Assembly: GCF_000688415.1 (NCBI RefSeq) | Contig: NZ_JIAH01000012.1 | Span: 1 to 64,000, forward strand | Source: Corynebacterium pseudodiphtheriticum DSM 44287 | GTDB taxonomy: Bacteria; Actinomycetota; Actinomycetes; Mycobacteriales; Mycobacteriaceae | Direction: 5' to 3' | Length of the DNA: 64,000 bases | Part shown: piece after piece, positions 63,968 to 64,000 of the stretch | How positions within the stretch are numbered: the first letter of the stretch is position 1 | Layout of the letters: every line of letters begins with the position of its first letter | The notes under the pieces: generated by a model | Database searches by the model: none | Told to the model about the DNA's origin: nothing | Seen by the model: the letters and a program-made list of their open reading frames with translations, nothing else | Translations under genes and position numbers: made by a program

Positions 63968-64000
63968 ATGTCGGTAACGCCCACCCCCGCAACGATCACG
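63968..64000 (+). CDS. Start of a gene divergent from the homoprotocatechuate operon (cut)
   Basis: An ATG at 63968 with GAAAGGA 6 nt upstream opens a frame MSVTPTPATIT to the window edge. Too little is present to identify it. Position suggests a permease or hydroxylase of the same pathway (inference). Confidence 0.5.
   Translation, partial: MSVTPTPATIT

Overview
The window comes from a mycolata-type actinobacterium, almost certainly a Corynebacterium. It carries one emb gene rather than three, the dprE1-dprE2-aftA-emb and wzm-wzt-glfT1 arabinogalactan genes, a pepO locus and moderately high-GC coding DNA. Many genes look leaderless: a TANNNT -10 box lies 6-8 nt in front of the start codon with no ribosome binding site.

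Layout. 1-8 kb: the end of an IS481-type transposase, tRNA-Arg, a dicarboxylate symporter, mgtE, two poorly characterised genes, tRNA-Ser(GCT), an aromatic aminotransferase and small membrane proteins. 8-26 kb: tRNA-Ser(TGA), a quinone oxidoreductase, and the cell-wall block. That block holds wzm, wzt, glfT1 (galactan start and export), a GtrA protein, dprE1/dprE2 (decaprenyl-phosphoryl-arabinose synthesis), aftA and emb (arabinan transfer), a GT-C-like membrane protein and galE1. 26-31 kb: an opposing five-gene operon resembling mycobacterial Rv3630-Rv3632 (polyprenol-phosphate sugar synthase, DUF2304 partner, flippase, another GT2). 31-35 kb: pepO and a PrsW-type protease. 35-43 kb: choline to glycine betaine (betB, betT, betA), interrupted by two tandem secreted trypsin-like proteases and a small cassette. 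43-51 kb: a PepSY protein and a galactose operon (galM, SSS symporter, small partner, galT, galK). 51-54 kb: panD and two dicarboxylate transporters. 54-57 kb: an HNH/DUF222 gene, a decayed gene and a MOSC gene. 57-64 kb: a homoprotocatechuate (3,4-dihydroxyphenylacetate) meta-cleavage operon with its GntR regulator and a FAH-RraA fusion.

The most striking unexplained signal is the 10-mer CTTGCCGACG (reverse complement CGTCGGCAAG). I count at least 29 exact copies, in both orientations and in unrelated genes, where about 0.2 would be expected by chance. It behaves like an uptake- or architecture-type sequence. Other unusual features are short tandem repeats lying across stop codons, a 28-bp head-to-head leaderless promoter, and a small ORF cassette bracketed by a 19-bp copy of the betT 3' end.
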